Positions 1 through 7,907 of a stretch of DNA of 26,432 nucleotides are shown piece after piece. How positions within the stretch are numbered: the first letter of the stretch is position 1; the number at the start of each line of letters is the position of its first letter. The notes under the pieces were generated by a model, which did not search any database, was not told the origin of the DNA, and was given only the letters and a program-made list of their open reading frames with translations. The position numbers and the translations under genes are program-made. This DNA is from IMCC26077 sp964490435. Lineage in GTDB: Bacteria > Actinomycetota > Actinomycetes > Nanopelagicales > Nanopelagicaceae. Location: NCBI GenBank assembly GCA_964490435.1, contig CAZBCF010000021.1, positions 1-26,432 on the forward strand, read 5' to 3'.

Positions 1-1
1 T

Positions 2-85
2 GGTAAGTACTTCAGCGGTGGCGCAAAAGATAACAAGGGCCTCGCTGCAGATCTTCAAGCTGCCTACGATGCAGGTAAGGCATAA
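2..85 (+). CDS. C-terminal end of a probable ABC sugar-binding protein (partial)
   Basis: An open frame enters from the left edge and ends at TAA 83-85, giving 27 residues that finish in LAADLQAAYDAGKA. Only this tail is visible, so identity rests on context: it lies directly before a stem-loop and two sugar-type ABC permeases, the usual place for the solute-binding protein gene. The same order (binding protein, stem-loop, permease, permease) occurs at 26427-23287 on the other strand. The Ala/Lys/Asp-rich helical ending suits a secreted binding protein. The rest of the gene lies outside the window. Confidence 0.6.
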   Translation, partial: GKYFSGGAKDNKGLAADLQAAYDAGKA

Positions 86-123
86 GCCGAGAGGTTTACG
101 TCTTAGCAAAGTTCGTTACGATT

Positions 124-149
124 CTGGTGGGCGGGAAACCGCCCACCAG
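124..149 (+). terminator. Strong stem-loop between binding-protein and permease genes
   Basis: A perfect 11-bp inverted repeat (CTGGTGGGCGG, GAAA tetraloop, CCGCCCACCAG) lies 38 bp after the upstream stop codon and is followed by only TTTC. The very stable GNRA-capped stem with a short U run suggests a leaky terminator or 3'-end stabiliser. That would keep the binding-protein message more abundant than the permease message. A role as a complete terminator is less likely because the permeases clearly belong to the same transporter. Confidence 0.75.
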
Positions 150-186
150 TTTCATGATGAGAGGGAAAGCGGGTCGGTTCTAAGCA

Positions 187-1095
187 ATGGCGCTGCAAAC
201 GAGCAAGCGAGTCTCCACCTGGATTGGTGGATTTCTCCTCGTAGCGCCTTCAATAGCGGCAGTTGCGCTATTCGTCTACGGAATGATCGCGTGGACCGTT
301 CGGATCTCTATGACCGATCGGATCAGCGCGTCGGTCAAAGAGCCAAAATTCGTGGGTTTGCAAAATTACACCAATCTCATCTCTGATACCCGATTCACCC
401 ATGCTTTTGAGAATCTCATCAAGTTCACCTTTGTCTTCATCGTCGGCACGACTATTGCCGGATTCATCATGGCCCTACTCCTAGAGAAGGGAATCAAGGG
501 CGAAGGCTTCTTCCGATCGTTCTATCTTTACCCACTAGCCATCTCATTCATCGCCATGGGCACCGTTTGGAACTGGTTGCTTAACTCCAATGTCGATGCA
601 GATGCAGGTGGATTAAACTTACTTCTACAAAAAGTGGGCTTGGGATTCCTACAGAATTCTTGGTATCTCTCAGAAAATGGCGCCGCATACGCTCTGGCGC
701 TGCCCGCAATTTGGCAAATGGCCGGTTACGTCCTCGCGCTCTTCCTCGCTGGTTTCCGCGGCATTCCTGATGATTTACGCGAAGCAGCCCGAGTTGATGG
801 CGCCTCAGAGTCGAAGATCTATCGTTACGTGCTCTTTCCGCAACTGACGCCAACACTCTTCACAGTCTTAATCATTCTTGGCCACGTCTCTATGAAGGTC
901 TTCGATCTCATCATCGGCATCAACGGAAAGTCCTATGTCACACAGGTGGTCGCGGTCTACATGTGGGAATCCACTTTCGATCAACGAAACTACGCGAAGG
1001 GCACAGCGATTGCCGTAGTTTTGCTCTTGCTCATCGCGTTAATCATCATCCCATACTTACGTTGGGTAATTAAGCAGGAGAACGAGAACCGATGA
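187..1095 (+). CDS. Sugar ABC transporter permease (MalF/LacF-like)
   Basis: A 302-residue integral membrane protein of the binding-protein-dependent transport permease family. It starts with a hydrophobic segment near residues 12-36, and further membrane segments lie near 78-100, 112-133, 166-190, 222-245 and 273-292. The cytoplasmic EAA loop that docks the ATPase is visible at 199-205 (EAARVDG) followed by a conserved F-P pair. It pairs with the next permease, with which it overlaps by 4 bp (ATGA), so the two are translationally coupled. A purine-rich stretch at 160-170 is a weak, rather distant ribosome site. The substrate cannot be read from the permease; a mono- or oligosaccharide is likely from family and context. 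Confidence 0.93.
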   Translation: MALQTSKRVSTWIGGFLLVAPSIAAVALFVYGMIAWTVRISMTDRISASVKEPKFVGLQNYTNLISDTRFTHAFENLIKFTFVFIVGTTIAGFIMALLLEKGIKGEGFFRSFYLYPLAISFIAMGTVWNWLLNSNVDADAGGLNLLLQKVGLGFLQNSWYLSENGAAYALALPAIWQMAGYVLALFLAGFRGIPDDLREAARVDGASESKIYRYVLFPQLTPTLFTVLIILGHVSMKVFDLIIGINGKSYVTQVVAVYMWESTFDQRNYAKGTAIAVVLLLLIALIIIPYLRWVIKQENENR

Positions 1096-2003
1096 CAGCC
1101 GAACTTATTGAGAAGAAGCCTGCCGTCGCGGCGAACAAACGCAAACGCTCGGGCAAAGAGCAATTTTGGTTGATTTTCCGCTACGTATCGCTGATATTCA
1201 TCTGGTTCTTGGTCGTAATGCCCATCTATGTGCTGGTCATCAACTCGCTCAAGGGCGTGAAAGATGTCTATCTAGTCAATGCTTTCAATCTCCCCAAGAG
1301 TCTGGACTTCTCTGCCTGGCCGATATCGTGGAGCGGCGGCGACTACTTCTCAGCGTTCAGCCTCGGCGATTCGATGACTCGCACGCTCTTCTTCGTCGTT
1401 CAGTCTTCGATTATCTCAGCGATAATCGGTTCGATAAATGGCTACGTTTTTGCGAAATGGAAGTTCCCGGGTTCGAATATCGTCTTCACCCTCTTCTTAT
1501 TTGGAATGTTCATTCCATACCAAGCAGTCATGATTCCGTTGGTGCAACTAGTGACGAATTTAGGCGTGAATAAATCAATCTACGTGTTGGTAATGGCGCA
1601 CGTCATCTATGGAATTCCGATCTGTACGTTGATTTTCCGAAATTACTACGCCAGCATTCCCGATGAACTCATCGAAGCGGGCTTAGTCGATAAGGCTTCA
1701 CGGATTCGGATCTATACCTCGATCATCCTGCCACTCTCGCTACCAGCATTTGTTGTCGTACTCATCTGGCAGTTCACCTCCGCATGGAACGACTTCCTCT
1801 TTGCGATCTTCTTGACGGGTGGTTCGCCAAAACTTTCAGTGGCGACTACCGCGCTCAACTTCATTACCGGCTCAAGCAATCAGGTCTTCTATGGATTGAA
1901 TATGACCGCGTCGCTCATCGTTTCGTTGCCAACGTTGATTGTTTACATCTTCCTTGGCCGCTACTTCCTTCGCGGATTGCTCAGCGGTTCACTCAAGGGA
2001 TAA
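1092..2003 (+). CDS. Sugar ABC transporter permease (MalG/AraQ-like)
   Basis: A 303-residue second permease subunit with a basic N-terminus (residues 7-22), a first membrane segment near 29-51 and about five more segments. The EAA loop at 195-201 reads EAGLVDK, a deviation from the usual EAA...DG in which the last Gly is Lys. MalG-type partners often vary here, so function is probably intact. The start overlaps the previous stop (ATGA 1092-1095) and has AGGAG at 1077-1081. The stop overlaps the convergent kinase gene by 11 bp, leaving no room for an intergenic terminator. No ATP-binding subunit follows, so a shared MsiK/MsmX-type ATPase elsewhere is presumably used. Confidence 0.93.
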   Translation: MTAELIEKKPAVAANKRKRSGKEQFWLIFRYVSLIFIWFLVVMPIYVLVINSLKGVKDVYLVNAFNLPKSLDFSAWPISWSGGDYFSAFSLGDSMTRTLFFVVQSSIISAIIGSINGYVFAKWKFPGSNIVFTLFLFGMFIPYQAVMIPLVQLVTNLGVNKSIYVLVMAHVIYGIPICTLIFRNYYASIPDELIEAGLVDKASRIRIYTSIILPLSLPAFVVVLIWQFTSAWNDFLFAIFLTGGSPKLSVATTALNFITGSSNQVFYGLNMTASLIVSLPTLIVYIFLGRYFLRGLLSGSLKG

Positions 2004-2937
2004 GCACCGAAGCGCCTTGGAGCAGTTCCCGTGCGCGTGATATCGCACGAATTCGTTGAGCGTCATCAAAGTAATTCACTTGGGAGATGCCCACTACGCG
2101 GACTGCAGTTATCACACCAGCATGTGATGAGACATTCGCTGGAATCACCCCTCCATGCTCTTCATATGACTGTAAGAAATTACTTAACGTCTGAGCGACT
2201 AGGTGGCGTTGTTCCTCTAGTTTTATCGCCTTTAGGTTGAGATGTGCACACATGTATCCAAGATCGAAGACGGGTGCACCTTGATGAGCAACTTCGAAGT
2301 CAAGGACCCACGTACCACTTGGCCCGTGCAAGATGTTCTTCGGACTGAAATCACCATGTACGGCACATTCTCGCGAAGACATCAATTCGTCAGCTAATGT
2401 GGTGATGAGCGGCGCGAACTCAGGCCACGTTTTAGCCATGCCACCATAGAATGCACCAGCGCGCAGATCAAAGAGGCGCTTCTTGCCATCGACGATGCGG
2501 GCAGGAAGTTCTATCTCTCGAGTACTGCGGTGCCATGTCGCTAGCACGCGACCTAAAGTGGTTCCAACTGCTGGTTCAATGACACCACCGAGCATTGCAT
2601 AGCGCCAATCTTGCATGTCATCGGCTGCCAACTCGAGAGCAATCGCAAGGTCGGTATCGCTGCGCGAGAGTAAGCGCGGCACATTTTCCGGAGTGAACTG
2701 AGCAAATAATTCAAGGGCATCTGCCTCTGCAAGGATCCGGTCGACATCTGCCTCCCATCGTCCAGGCACGCGAAGTTGTGGCAGAGCGCGTTTGACCACC
2801 GCTCCTACTCTGCGATTATCTGAATACCAGAGCACCTTAGCGGTGTCACAGGAGACTCCCCCCGAGAGTAATTCGATGGAGAAATCATGGTTTCCCAATA
2901 ATCTCTTGAGGGTTTGCTGGGAGAATTCATCGCTCAT
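1993..2937 (-). CDS. Phosphotransferase-family (APH/methylthioribose-kinase-like) small-molecule kinase
   Basis: A 314-residue kinase-fold protein of the aminoglycoside/choline phosphotransferase superfamily. The Brenner-type catalytic loop HGDFSPKN is at residues 194-201 (catalytic Asp196, Asn201), followed by the metal-binding segment VLDFE at 211-215. A probable ATP-binding lysine lies in the VVKRALPQLRV segment (residue 49), which recalls methylthioribose kinases. The start overlaps the stop of the iron-sulfur oxidase gene (ATGA 2937-2934) and has no good ribosome site, so it is probably translated by coupling. That linkage suggests a sugar or hydroxy-acid-related substrate rather than an antibiotic. 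The exact substrate is not recognisable. Confidence 0.8.
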   Translation of the reverse strand: MSDEFSQQTLKRLLGNHDFSIELLSGGVSCDTAKVLWYSDNRRVGAVVKRALPQLRVPGRWEADVDRILAEADALELFAQFTPENVPRLLSRSDTDLAIALELAADDMQDWRYAMLGGVIEPAVGTTLGRVLATWHRSTREIELPARIVDGKKRLFDLRAGAFYGGMAKTWPEFAPLITTLADELMSSRECAVHGDFSPKNILHGPSGTWVLDFEVAHQGAPVFDLGYMCAHLNLKAIKLEEQRHLVAQTLSNFLQSYEEHGGVIPANVSSHAGVITAVRVVGISQVNYFDDAQRIRAISRARELLQGASVLIP

Positions 2938-3986
2938 GGAGCGAGCGCTATCAATTCTGCGATATGTACCACTTTAGTTTTTACTCGAGCCTTTCGCAGT
3001 GCGCTCTTCAATTGTCTTGTGCAACCAGGGTTCACGCTCACGAGATAATCGAGATTGAGCGCTTTGATTGCCTCGACTTTCGGTGCGATGACCCGGTTAC
3101 TGTCGCGGGATCGCAAGAGTGAGTAACTTCCCGCTGCGCCACAGCACCCTTGTGCATTCGGCACTTCGACATAGTCACCCAATTGGGCAAGTATCTTGCG
3201 CGGCTCCTTGAACACACCCATTCCGTTACGAAGGTGGCAAGAATCTTGCAATCCAATGCGAATCGGTCTGCCATTCTGAATTATCGGGGCGAGTTGTGCG
3301 CTCCACCATTGCGAGAACTCTTGGACGCGTTCGCTGCCAAGCACTGCAGATAGGTGCGCCGCGCATCCGCCCGCAGTTGAAATAATCGTGCCAGGCAACT
3401 TTTTGCCCAACTCTTTGGCAAGTTTCTTGCCGCCCTCAAGATCACCGTTATGCGCATGGAGCGCCCCACAACATCCCTGCGAAGGGTCGATATTCACATG
3501 TGGCGCTAGCGCTGCGACCGCTTTGCTTACTTTCGGAAAAAGTCGTCGTTCGAAGCAACCCAATGCAAGATGCAGCTCACTTCTGCTCTGCTTTCGGCGC
3601 GCGATGGGGGAGAGTGCACTCATCAGTCGTACCCGCCACGGCGCACTCACCATCTGAAAGAGCGCCTTGATGATTATTGGACGCTTACGCCCTTGCCAGG
3701 TGATATCTCGCCACTCTTCAAGGAGTACGCCGTATTCCACTCCCGCAGGACAAACTGGTTCGCAGGCGCGGCAGCCAAGACAGAACGATGCCTGTTCTTG
3801 AGCGCCTTCGTCACTGAAAGGAAGGCGCCCGTCTTGGAGCGCACGCATCAGGGTGATCCGCCCGCGCGGGGAAGATTGCTCCTCGCCCGTGAGTTGGTAC
3901 GTCGGACAAGCAGGTAGGCAGTAACCACAAGAGATACAACGATCGAGTTTGGCTTGTGTGAATTTTTTGGTGATATCAGAACTCAT
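2934..3986 (-). CDS. glcF: Glycolate/2-hydroxyacid oxidase iron-sulfur subunit (GlcF-like)
   Basis: A 350-residue electron-transfer subunit. Two 4Fe-4S ferredoxin motifs are seen: Cys17, 20, 23, 27 and Cys69, 72, 75, 79, the second followed by Pro. The C-terminal part holds two cysteine-rich CCG-domain signatures (SQGCCGALH and NAQGCCGAAGS), as in GlcF and LutA-type proteins. It would pass electrons from the flavin subunit encoded just upstream toward the quinone pool. It overlaps that gene by 4 bp (ATGA). No separate GlcE-like gene is present, so this is a two-subunit arrangement, and D-lactate or another 2-hydroxyacid cannot be excluded as substrate. Release of glycolate by neighbouring enzymes is the contextual argument for glycolate. 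Confidence 0.87.
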   Translation of the reverse strand: MSSDITKKFTQAKLDRCISCGYCLPACPTYQLTGEEQSSPRGRITLMRALQDGRLPFSDEGAQEQASFCLGCRACEPVCPAGVEYGVLLEEWRDITWQGRKRPIIIKALFQMVSAPWRVRLMSALSPIARRKQSRSELHLALGCFERRLFPKVSKAVAALAPHVNIDPSQGCCGALHAHNGDLEGGKKLAKELGKKLPGTIISTAGGCAAHLSAVLGSERVQEFSQWWSAQLAPIIQNGRPIRIGLQDSCHLRNGMGVFKEPRKILAQLGDYVEVPNAQGCCGAAGSYSLLRSRDSNRVIAPKVEAIKALNLDYLVSVNPGCTRQLKSALRKARVKTKVVHIAELIALAP

Positions 3987-5365
3987 GTTCCCAACCTGCC
4001 TGGATTGAGAATGTGATCTGGATCGAAAACCGATTTGATATTGCGATGAAGTGCGAGCGAGACATCACCTAGTCGCGCACGTAGGTACGGCAGTTTTGCA
4101 CTCCCGACCCCGTGCTCTCCGGTGATCGTGCCGCCAAGTTCTAACGCGAGGTTGAAGATATCTGAGAGCGATTTTTCTGCACGAGCGACTTCATCGGCAT
4201 TATCTTTATCGATGACGATTGTTGGGTGCAGGTTTCCATCGCCAGCATGGCCGAAGGTTCCGATTAAGAGCGAATATTTCGCTCCAATTGCCTCGATAGC
4301 ATCAGCCGCTCTCGATAGTTGTGGTCGTGGCACTGAGATGTCTTCAAGAATCGACATTGAGCCAAGGCGCGCGAGCGCGGGCAGCGAACAACGTCTGGCA
4401 TACAGCAGCGCTTCAGCGGCGGCGATATCAGGGGCAAGTGTCACAGCGCGTACGCCCTTTGCAGCACTGGAGATCTCTGCCATGGCTGCGACGGTCTGCG
4501 CAACCCCCTCGGGGCTGCCATCATCACCGAACAAGAGCAAGGCTCCGGCTTGAGTATCGAGACCAAGATGTGCGAAGTCTTCGACCGCCTTTATGCAGGT
4601 GTTATCGAGGAATTCAAGAGTTGCCGGAAGTATTCCGGTACCAACAATCGAGTCGACCGCAACTGAGGCATCAGCAAGATTATTGAAATAGGCAACGCCA
4701 TACTGCGAGCTCTTTGGCCGCGGGCTCAACACGGTTGTGATCTCAGTAAAGATTGCCAGCGTGCCCTCACTGCCGATAAGCAATCGGGTGATGTCGTATC
4801 CCGCGACATCTTTCACAAGTCGGCCGCCAGTGCGAATGACTTCGCCAGTACCGAGCACAGCTTCGAGCCCTAAAATGTAATTTTTCGTGGTCCCGTACTT
4901 CAAGCCACGCAATCCACCGGCGCTCGTTGCGACATTGCCGCCGATTGTCGAGACGGTCTTTGAACCAGGATCGGGTACGTACATGAGAGATTCTTTTGCA
5001 GCGGCTTCATCCAGTTGTTGCGTAGATACTCCGGGCTGCACTACTGCAAGAAGTTCGTTTCGCGAGACTTCGAGGATGCTTTTCATCTGCATCATGCTCA
5101 AGACGATTCCACCATGTAATGGCACGGTAGCGGCGCAGAGATTACTTCCAGCACCGCGGGCGATAATGGGAGTTCGCGTAGTTCGTGCAAATTTGACGAC
5201 TTCGACGACTTCGGCGGTGGAGTGTGGGGTGACGATAACCTCCGGAAGTCCTTTGAATAGCGGGGTAGCATCGCGGCTGTATGCCTCGCGTGCGGCGGGG
5301 TCATCGAGTACTCGATCGTTGCCTAAAAGCGCGGCGAGGGCTGATGCCAAAGGCGCAGTTGCCAT
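3983..5365 (-). CDS. glcD: FAD-linked glycolate/2-hydroxyacid oxidase subunit (GlcD-like)
   Basis: A 460-residue FAD_binding_4 plus FAD-oxidase C-terminal protein of the VAO/PCMH fold. Visible features are the pyrophosphate-binding ARGAGSNL segment, the isoalloxazine-region motif IGGNVATSAGG, and the C-terminal GHAGDGNLHP and GEHGVG motifs typical of GlcD and D-lactate dehydrogenases. It would oxidise glycolate to glyoxylate or D-lactate to pyruvate together with GlcF. The ATG is preceded by a strong GAGGAGG ribosome site, and the perfect inverted repeat at 5382-5396 lies just upstream of that, in the 64-bp gap to the divergent lactonase gene. It is the first gene of a three-gene operon with glcF and the kinase. 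Confidence 0.88.
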   Translation of the reverse strand: MATAPLASALAALLGNDRVLDDPAAREAYSRDATPLFKGLPEVIVTPHSTAEVVEVVKFARTTRTPIIARGAGSNLCAATVPLHGGIVLSMMQMKSILEVSRNELLAVVQPGVSTQQLDEAAAKESLMYVPDPGSKTVSTIGGNVATSAGGLRGLKYGTTKNYILGLEAVLGTGEVIRTGGRLVKDVAGYDITRLLIGSEGTLAIFTEITTVLSPRPKSSQYGVAYFNNLADASVAVDSIVGTGILPATLEFLDNTCIKAVEDFAHLGLDTQAGALLLFGDDGSPEGVAQTVAAMAEISSAAKGVRAVTLAPDIAAAEALLYARRCSLPALARLGSMSILEDISVPRPQLSRAADAIEAIGAKYSLLIGTFGHAGDGNLHPTIVIDKDNADEVARAEKSLSDIFNLALELGGTITGEHGVGSAKLPYLRARLGDVSLALHRNIKSVFDPDHILNPGRLGT

Positions 5366-5381
5366 TTTCCCCTCCTCTAAA

Positions 5382-5396
5382 GTAGCCCTAGGCTAC
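5382..5396. promoter_or_regulatory. Perfect inverted repeat between divergent operons, candidate operator
   Basis: GTAGCC-CTA-GGCTAC, with two exact 6-bp arms and a 3-bp spacer, lies in the 64-bp gap between glcD (-) and the lactonase operon (+). It is 17 bp from the glcD start and 34 bp from the lactonase start, and it cannot act as a terminator for either gene. Symmetry and position suggest a binding site for a dimeric repressor that controls both operons. The regulator is not encoded in this window, so this is inference. Confidence 0.5.
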
Positions 5397-5429
5397 TGGG
5401 TGAATCGCGATAAGGAGAGGCTTGTAATC

Positions 5430-6326
5430 ATGGCGCTGACCGCAGAAGTTTTCGATTCTCGTCGCAATATTCTCGGCGAAGGTCCCACCTCATCAGGTGC
5501 GAACAACAACCATGTGATGTGGGTAGATATCTATGGCAAAGCCGTTAGATGGCGGAATCTTGAGAGCGGGGAGGTTGGGGAGTACCAAACTCCTGAAGAT
5601 GTTGGTTTCGTCATCCCCCTCGAAGAAGGTGGCGAACTTCTTGGTACCGCACACGGTCCGCATGTCCGCGATCTCTCGGGCAACTATCGCAAGGTCCCCG
5701 GCCGAGTTGAAGCAGATGGATATTTAGCGAAGAAGAACCTGCGGTGGAATGATGCCAAAGTTGCTCCGTGGGGAGATCTTTTCTTAGGTTCGATGACGTA
5801 CGACTTCGAAACTAATGCTGGCGCGCTCTATCAGCTGCAAAAGGGCGGCACTCATATCCGTCGACTCTTCGGCGATGTCACTATTAGTAACGGAATCGAT
5901 TGGACGGTCGATCAGAAGACGATGTTCTACGTTGATACGCCACTGCGTCGAGTCGATAGGTTCGATGTAGAGGAGCGGGATATCAAGAATCGGCGCACCT
6001 TCGTCACCTTTCCTGATGAATTCGGAATGCCTGATGGCTTCTGCATGGATGCACACGACAATCTCTGGGTTGCCTTCTGGGAGGGGTCAGCCATCAGATG
6101 CTTCGATGGACAGAGCGGCAAACTCATCGAGCAGATCACATTGCCCGCGCGCCGAATCACCTCGGGAGCATTTGCAGGAGCGAACCTTGATCAGCTGATC
6201 ATCACAAGCGCACGCGATGATGATCCAGCAGGAGAAGCCCCTGAGGCTGGCATGACTTTTATCGCGACCCCCGGAGTACGAGGCAAGGTCACTCAAAAAT
6301 TCACTTTCGTGGCTGCGAATGCCTGA
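5430..6326 (+). CDS. SMP-30/gluconolactonase-family sugar lactonase
   Basis: A 298-residue six-bladed beta-propeller lactonase of the SMP-30/LRE family, which opens aldonolactones to aldonic acids. Expected metal ligands fit the family pattern: Glu17 (LGEGP), Asn154 (ISNGIDW) and Asp202 (MPDGFCMD), close to the spacing in animal SMP-30, with Asn107 as a further active-site candidate. An open frame runs on far upstream, but the ATG at 5430 is chosen because AAGGAGAGG lies 9 bases before it and the family start pattern (LTAEVFDSR...LGEGP) begins here. The gene overlaps the kinase by 8 bp. Gluconolactone, arabinono-, xylono- or fuconolactone are all possible substrates. Confidence 0.9.
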   Translation: MALTAEVFDSRRNILGEGPTSSGANNNHVMWVDIYGKAVRWRNLESGEVGEYQTPEDVGFVIPLEEGGELLGTAHGPHVRDLSGNYRKVPGRVEADGYLAKKNLRWNDAKVAPWGDLFLGSMTYDFETNAGALYQLQKGGTHIRRLFGDVTISNGIDWTVDQKTMFYVDTPLRRVDRFDVEERDIKNRRTFVTFPDEFGMPDGFCMDAHDNLWVAFWEGSAIRCFDGQSGKLIEQITLPARRITSGAFAGANLDQLIITSARDDDPAGEAPEAGMTFIATPGVRGKVTQKFTFVAANA

Positions 6327-7272
6327 TCTTTACACTTTCGGCGAGGCAATGGCGCTCTTCCTGGCCAGCGATACTGATTCAGTCCTCACTGCACGTTCCT
6401 ACACGCGCAGCACTGCCGGTGCCGAGGGGAATGTTGCAGTAGGAGTATGTCGACTTGGTTTGAGTGCGCATTTCTTCACCTTGATGGGTAATGATCAATT
6501 AGGAAGCGCAGTTCTTGCCGATTTCGCAGCGGAAGGTGTAGATCTTTCGGGTGTAAAGCGAGTCGATAGTTTTAGTAGCGCGATGATCAGGAATCCAGGT
6601 ACAACCGCCCCAGTCGAGGCAAGTTATCTTCGAAAGGGTGCTGCTGCTTCGTTGATGACGCCAGCCGACCTTGATAGCGAACTTATAGCGCGATCAAGGT
6701 GGCTCCATACCACCGGGATTACCTGTGCAATATCGACAACTGCGGCATCGACTGCTGCATCAGGATTGGAGTTGGCGCGCAAGTTGGGGATAAAGAAGAG
6801 CTTTGACCTCAACATTCGTCGCAAACTCTGGAGTGAGGAGCAGGCGAGAAAGGTGCTCGAACCGATCGCGCGCGATGTAGATCTGCTCATTGGCGGCGAA
6901 GATGAATATTGCGCAATCTTTGGCACGAGCGATCCACAGGAAGCGCTTCGAATCGCCACTTCACGAGGAAATACACTTGTCATCATGACTCATGGTCCAG
7001 AGCAACTCACGTATGCTCTCGATGGTCAGGTCACCATAGTCAATCCACCGCAAGTGAAATCTGTCGATCCGGTGGGCTCCGGTGATGCGTTCACCAGTGG
7101 TGTGATTTCAGGCTTGCTTGGCGGGTTGACCGTTGCCGATGCTATTCGTCAAGGAACAATCTCTGGCGCGCGCGTTGCAAGTCAATTCGGAGATTGGGCA
7201 GGGTTACCTCGTGGCACCGGCGGAATCACTGACCAGCGCTTTGTTGATGAGATTCTAGGAAAGGCGAGTTGA
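6319..7272 (+). CDS. kdgK: PfkB-family sugar-acid kinase, probable 2-keto-3-deoxygluconate kinase
   Basis: A 317-residue ribokinase/PfkB-family kinase. The N-terminal part carries the substrate-side glycine motif (GAEGNVAVG, 34-42). The C-terminal signature DPVGSGD is at 250-256 with Asp256 as catalytic base. The PfkB fold plus an immediately following KDPG aldolase strongly suggests phosphorylation of 2-keto-3-deoxygluconate (or the galacto epimer) to the 6-phosphate. Its start lies inside the end of the lactonase gene (8-bp overlap) without a clear ribosome site, so translation is probably coupled. Fructokinase-like activity cannot be ruled out from sequence alone. Confidence 0.88.
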   Translation: MPDLYTFGEAMALFLASDTDSVLTARSYTRSTAGAEGNVAVGVCRLGLSAHFFTLMGNDQLGSAVLADFAAEGVDLSGVKRVDSFSSAMIRNPGTTAPVEASYLRKGAAASLMTPADLDSELIARSRWLHTTGITCAISTTAASTAASGLELARKLGIKKSFDLNIRRKLWSEEQARKVLEPIARDVDLLIGGEDEYCAIFGTSDPQEALRIATSRGNTLVIMTHGPEQLTYALDGQVTIVNPPQVKSVDPVGSGDAFTSGVISGLLGGLTVADAIRQGTISGARVASQFGDWAGLPRGTGGITDQRFVDEILGKAS

Positions 7273-7904
7273 TGGTCACTCGAGAAGATCTACTCCGTAG
7301 TGGAGCGGTCGCGATTGTGCGAATGCCAGATCAAGAAGCTGGTCAAAACGTCGCCGACCGAATTGTGGCTGCTGGCTTGAGAACTATTGAAATTACTTTG
7401 ACCAATCCAGGGGCGCTTGCAATCATCGAAAATTTGGCACAACGTTCTGCGGCAGAAGGTATTGCAGAGGGCATTAATGTTGGCGTGGGCACTGTCGTAG
7501 ATAGCAAAGACGTCCTGCGCGCTCGAGATGCTGGTGCTCGCTTTATCGTCTCGCCAAATACTGACGAGGAAGTGATTGGTGAGACTAAAAGAGCAGGTCT
7601 ACTCTCGCTCCCAGGCGTTGCAACCCCGAGCGAAGTCGCTGCTGCCAAAAAATATGGAGCAGATATCCTCAAACTTTTCCCGGCGTCTACATTCGGACCT
7701 GGACATCTCAAAGCGCTACGTGATCCCTTTCCTGGGAATTTCTGGTGCCCTACAGGTGGGTTAACAGCCGAGTCGATTGGGGAGTGGTTTGCAGCAGGGG
7801 CGAACATCGTCGGCATAGGCGGCCCACTTATCAAAGGTGGATTAGATGCGATCGAGGGGAATGTGAAAGCATTCTTGGCGGCAGTAGCGAAGGCAAGGAG
7901 TTGA
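7272..7904 (+). CDS. eda: 2-keto-3-deoxy-6-phosphogluconate (KDPG) aldolase
   Basis: A 210-residue class I aldolase of the KDPG/KHG family, an alpha/beta barrel of normal length. Active-site residues are visible: Arg17 (AIVRMPD), Glu40 (TIEITL), the PGVATPSE phosphate-side motif at 114-121, the Schiff-base Lys134 (DILKLFPAS), and a GIGGPLI phosphate-binding loop. It cleaves KDPG to pyruvate and glyceraldehyde-3-phosphate, finishing an Entner-Doudoroff-type branch started by the preceding kinase. The ATG at 7272 overlaps the kinase stop (TGATG) and has AGGAAAGG upstream; a TTG three bases earlier is the alternative. Confidence 0.93.
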   Translation: MVTREDLLRSGAVAIVRMPDQEAGQNVADRIVAAGLRTIEITLTNPGALAIIENLAQRSAAEGIAEGINVGVGTVVDSKDVLRARDAGARFIVSPNTDEEVIGETKRAGLLSLPGVATPSEVAAAKKYGADILKLFPASTFGPGHLKALRDPFPGNFWCPTGGLTAESIGEWFAAGANIVGIGGPLIKGGLDAIEGNVKAFLAAVAKARS

Positions 7905-7907
7905 TTC

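Noticed and set aside
18..386. A 122-residue open frame on the plus strand
   Set aside because: It overlaps the binding-protein tail, the stem-loop and the start of a clear permease in another frame; composition is Arg/Ser-rich and resembles no protein.
1993..2937. Antibiotic (aminoglycoside) resistance kinase
   Set aside because: Superfamily motifs are generic; N-terminal pattern and coupling to glcF point to metabolic phosphorylation, with no sign of a resistance context or mobility.
4122..4553. A 143-residue plus-strand open frame
   Set aside because: Antisense to the conserved C-terminal half of glcD, Ala/Ser-rich shadow.
4887..5429. N-terminal extension of the lactonase frame back to 4887
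   Set aside because: It runs antisense through glcD; the ATG at 5430 has a strong ribosome site and matches the family start.
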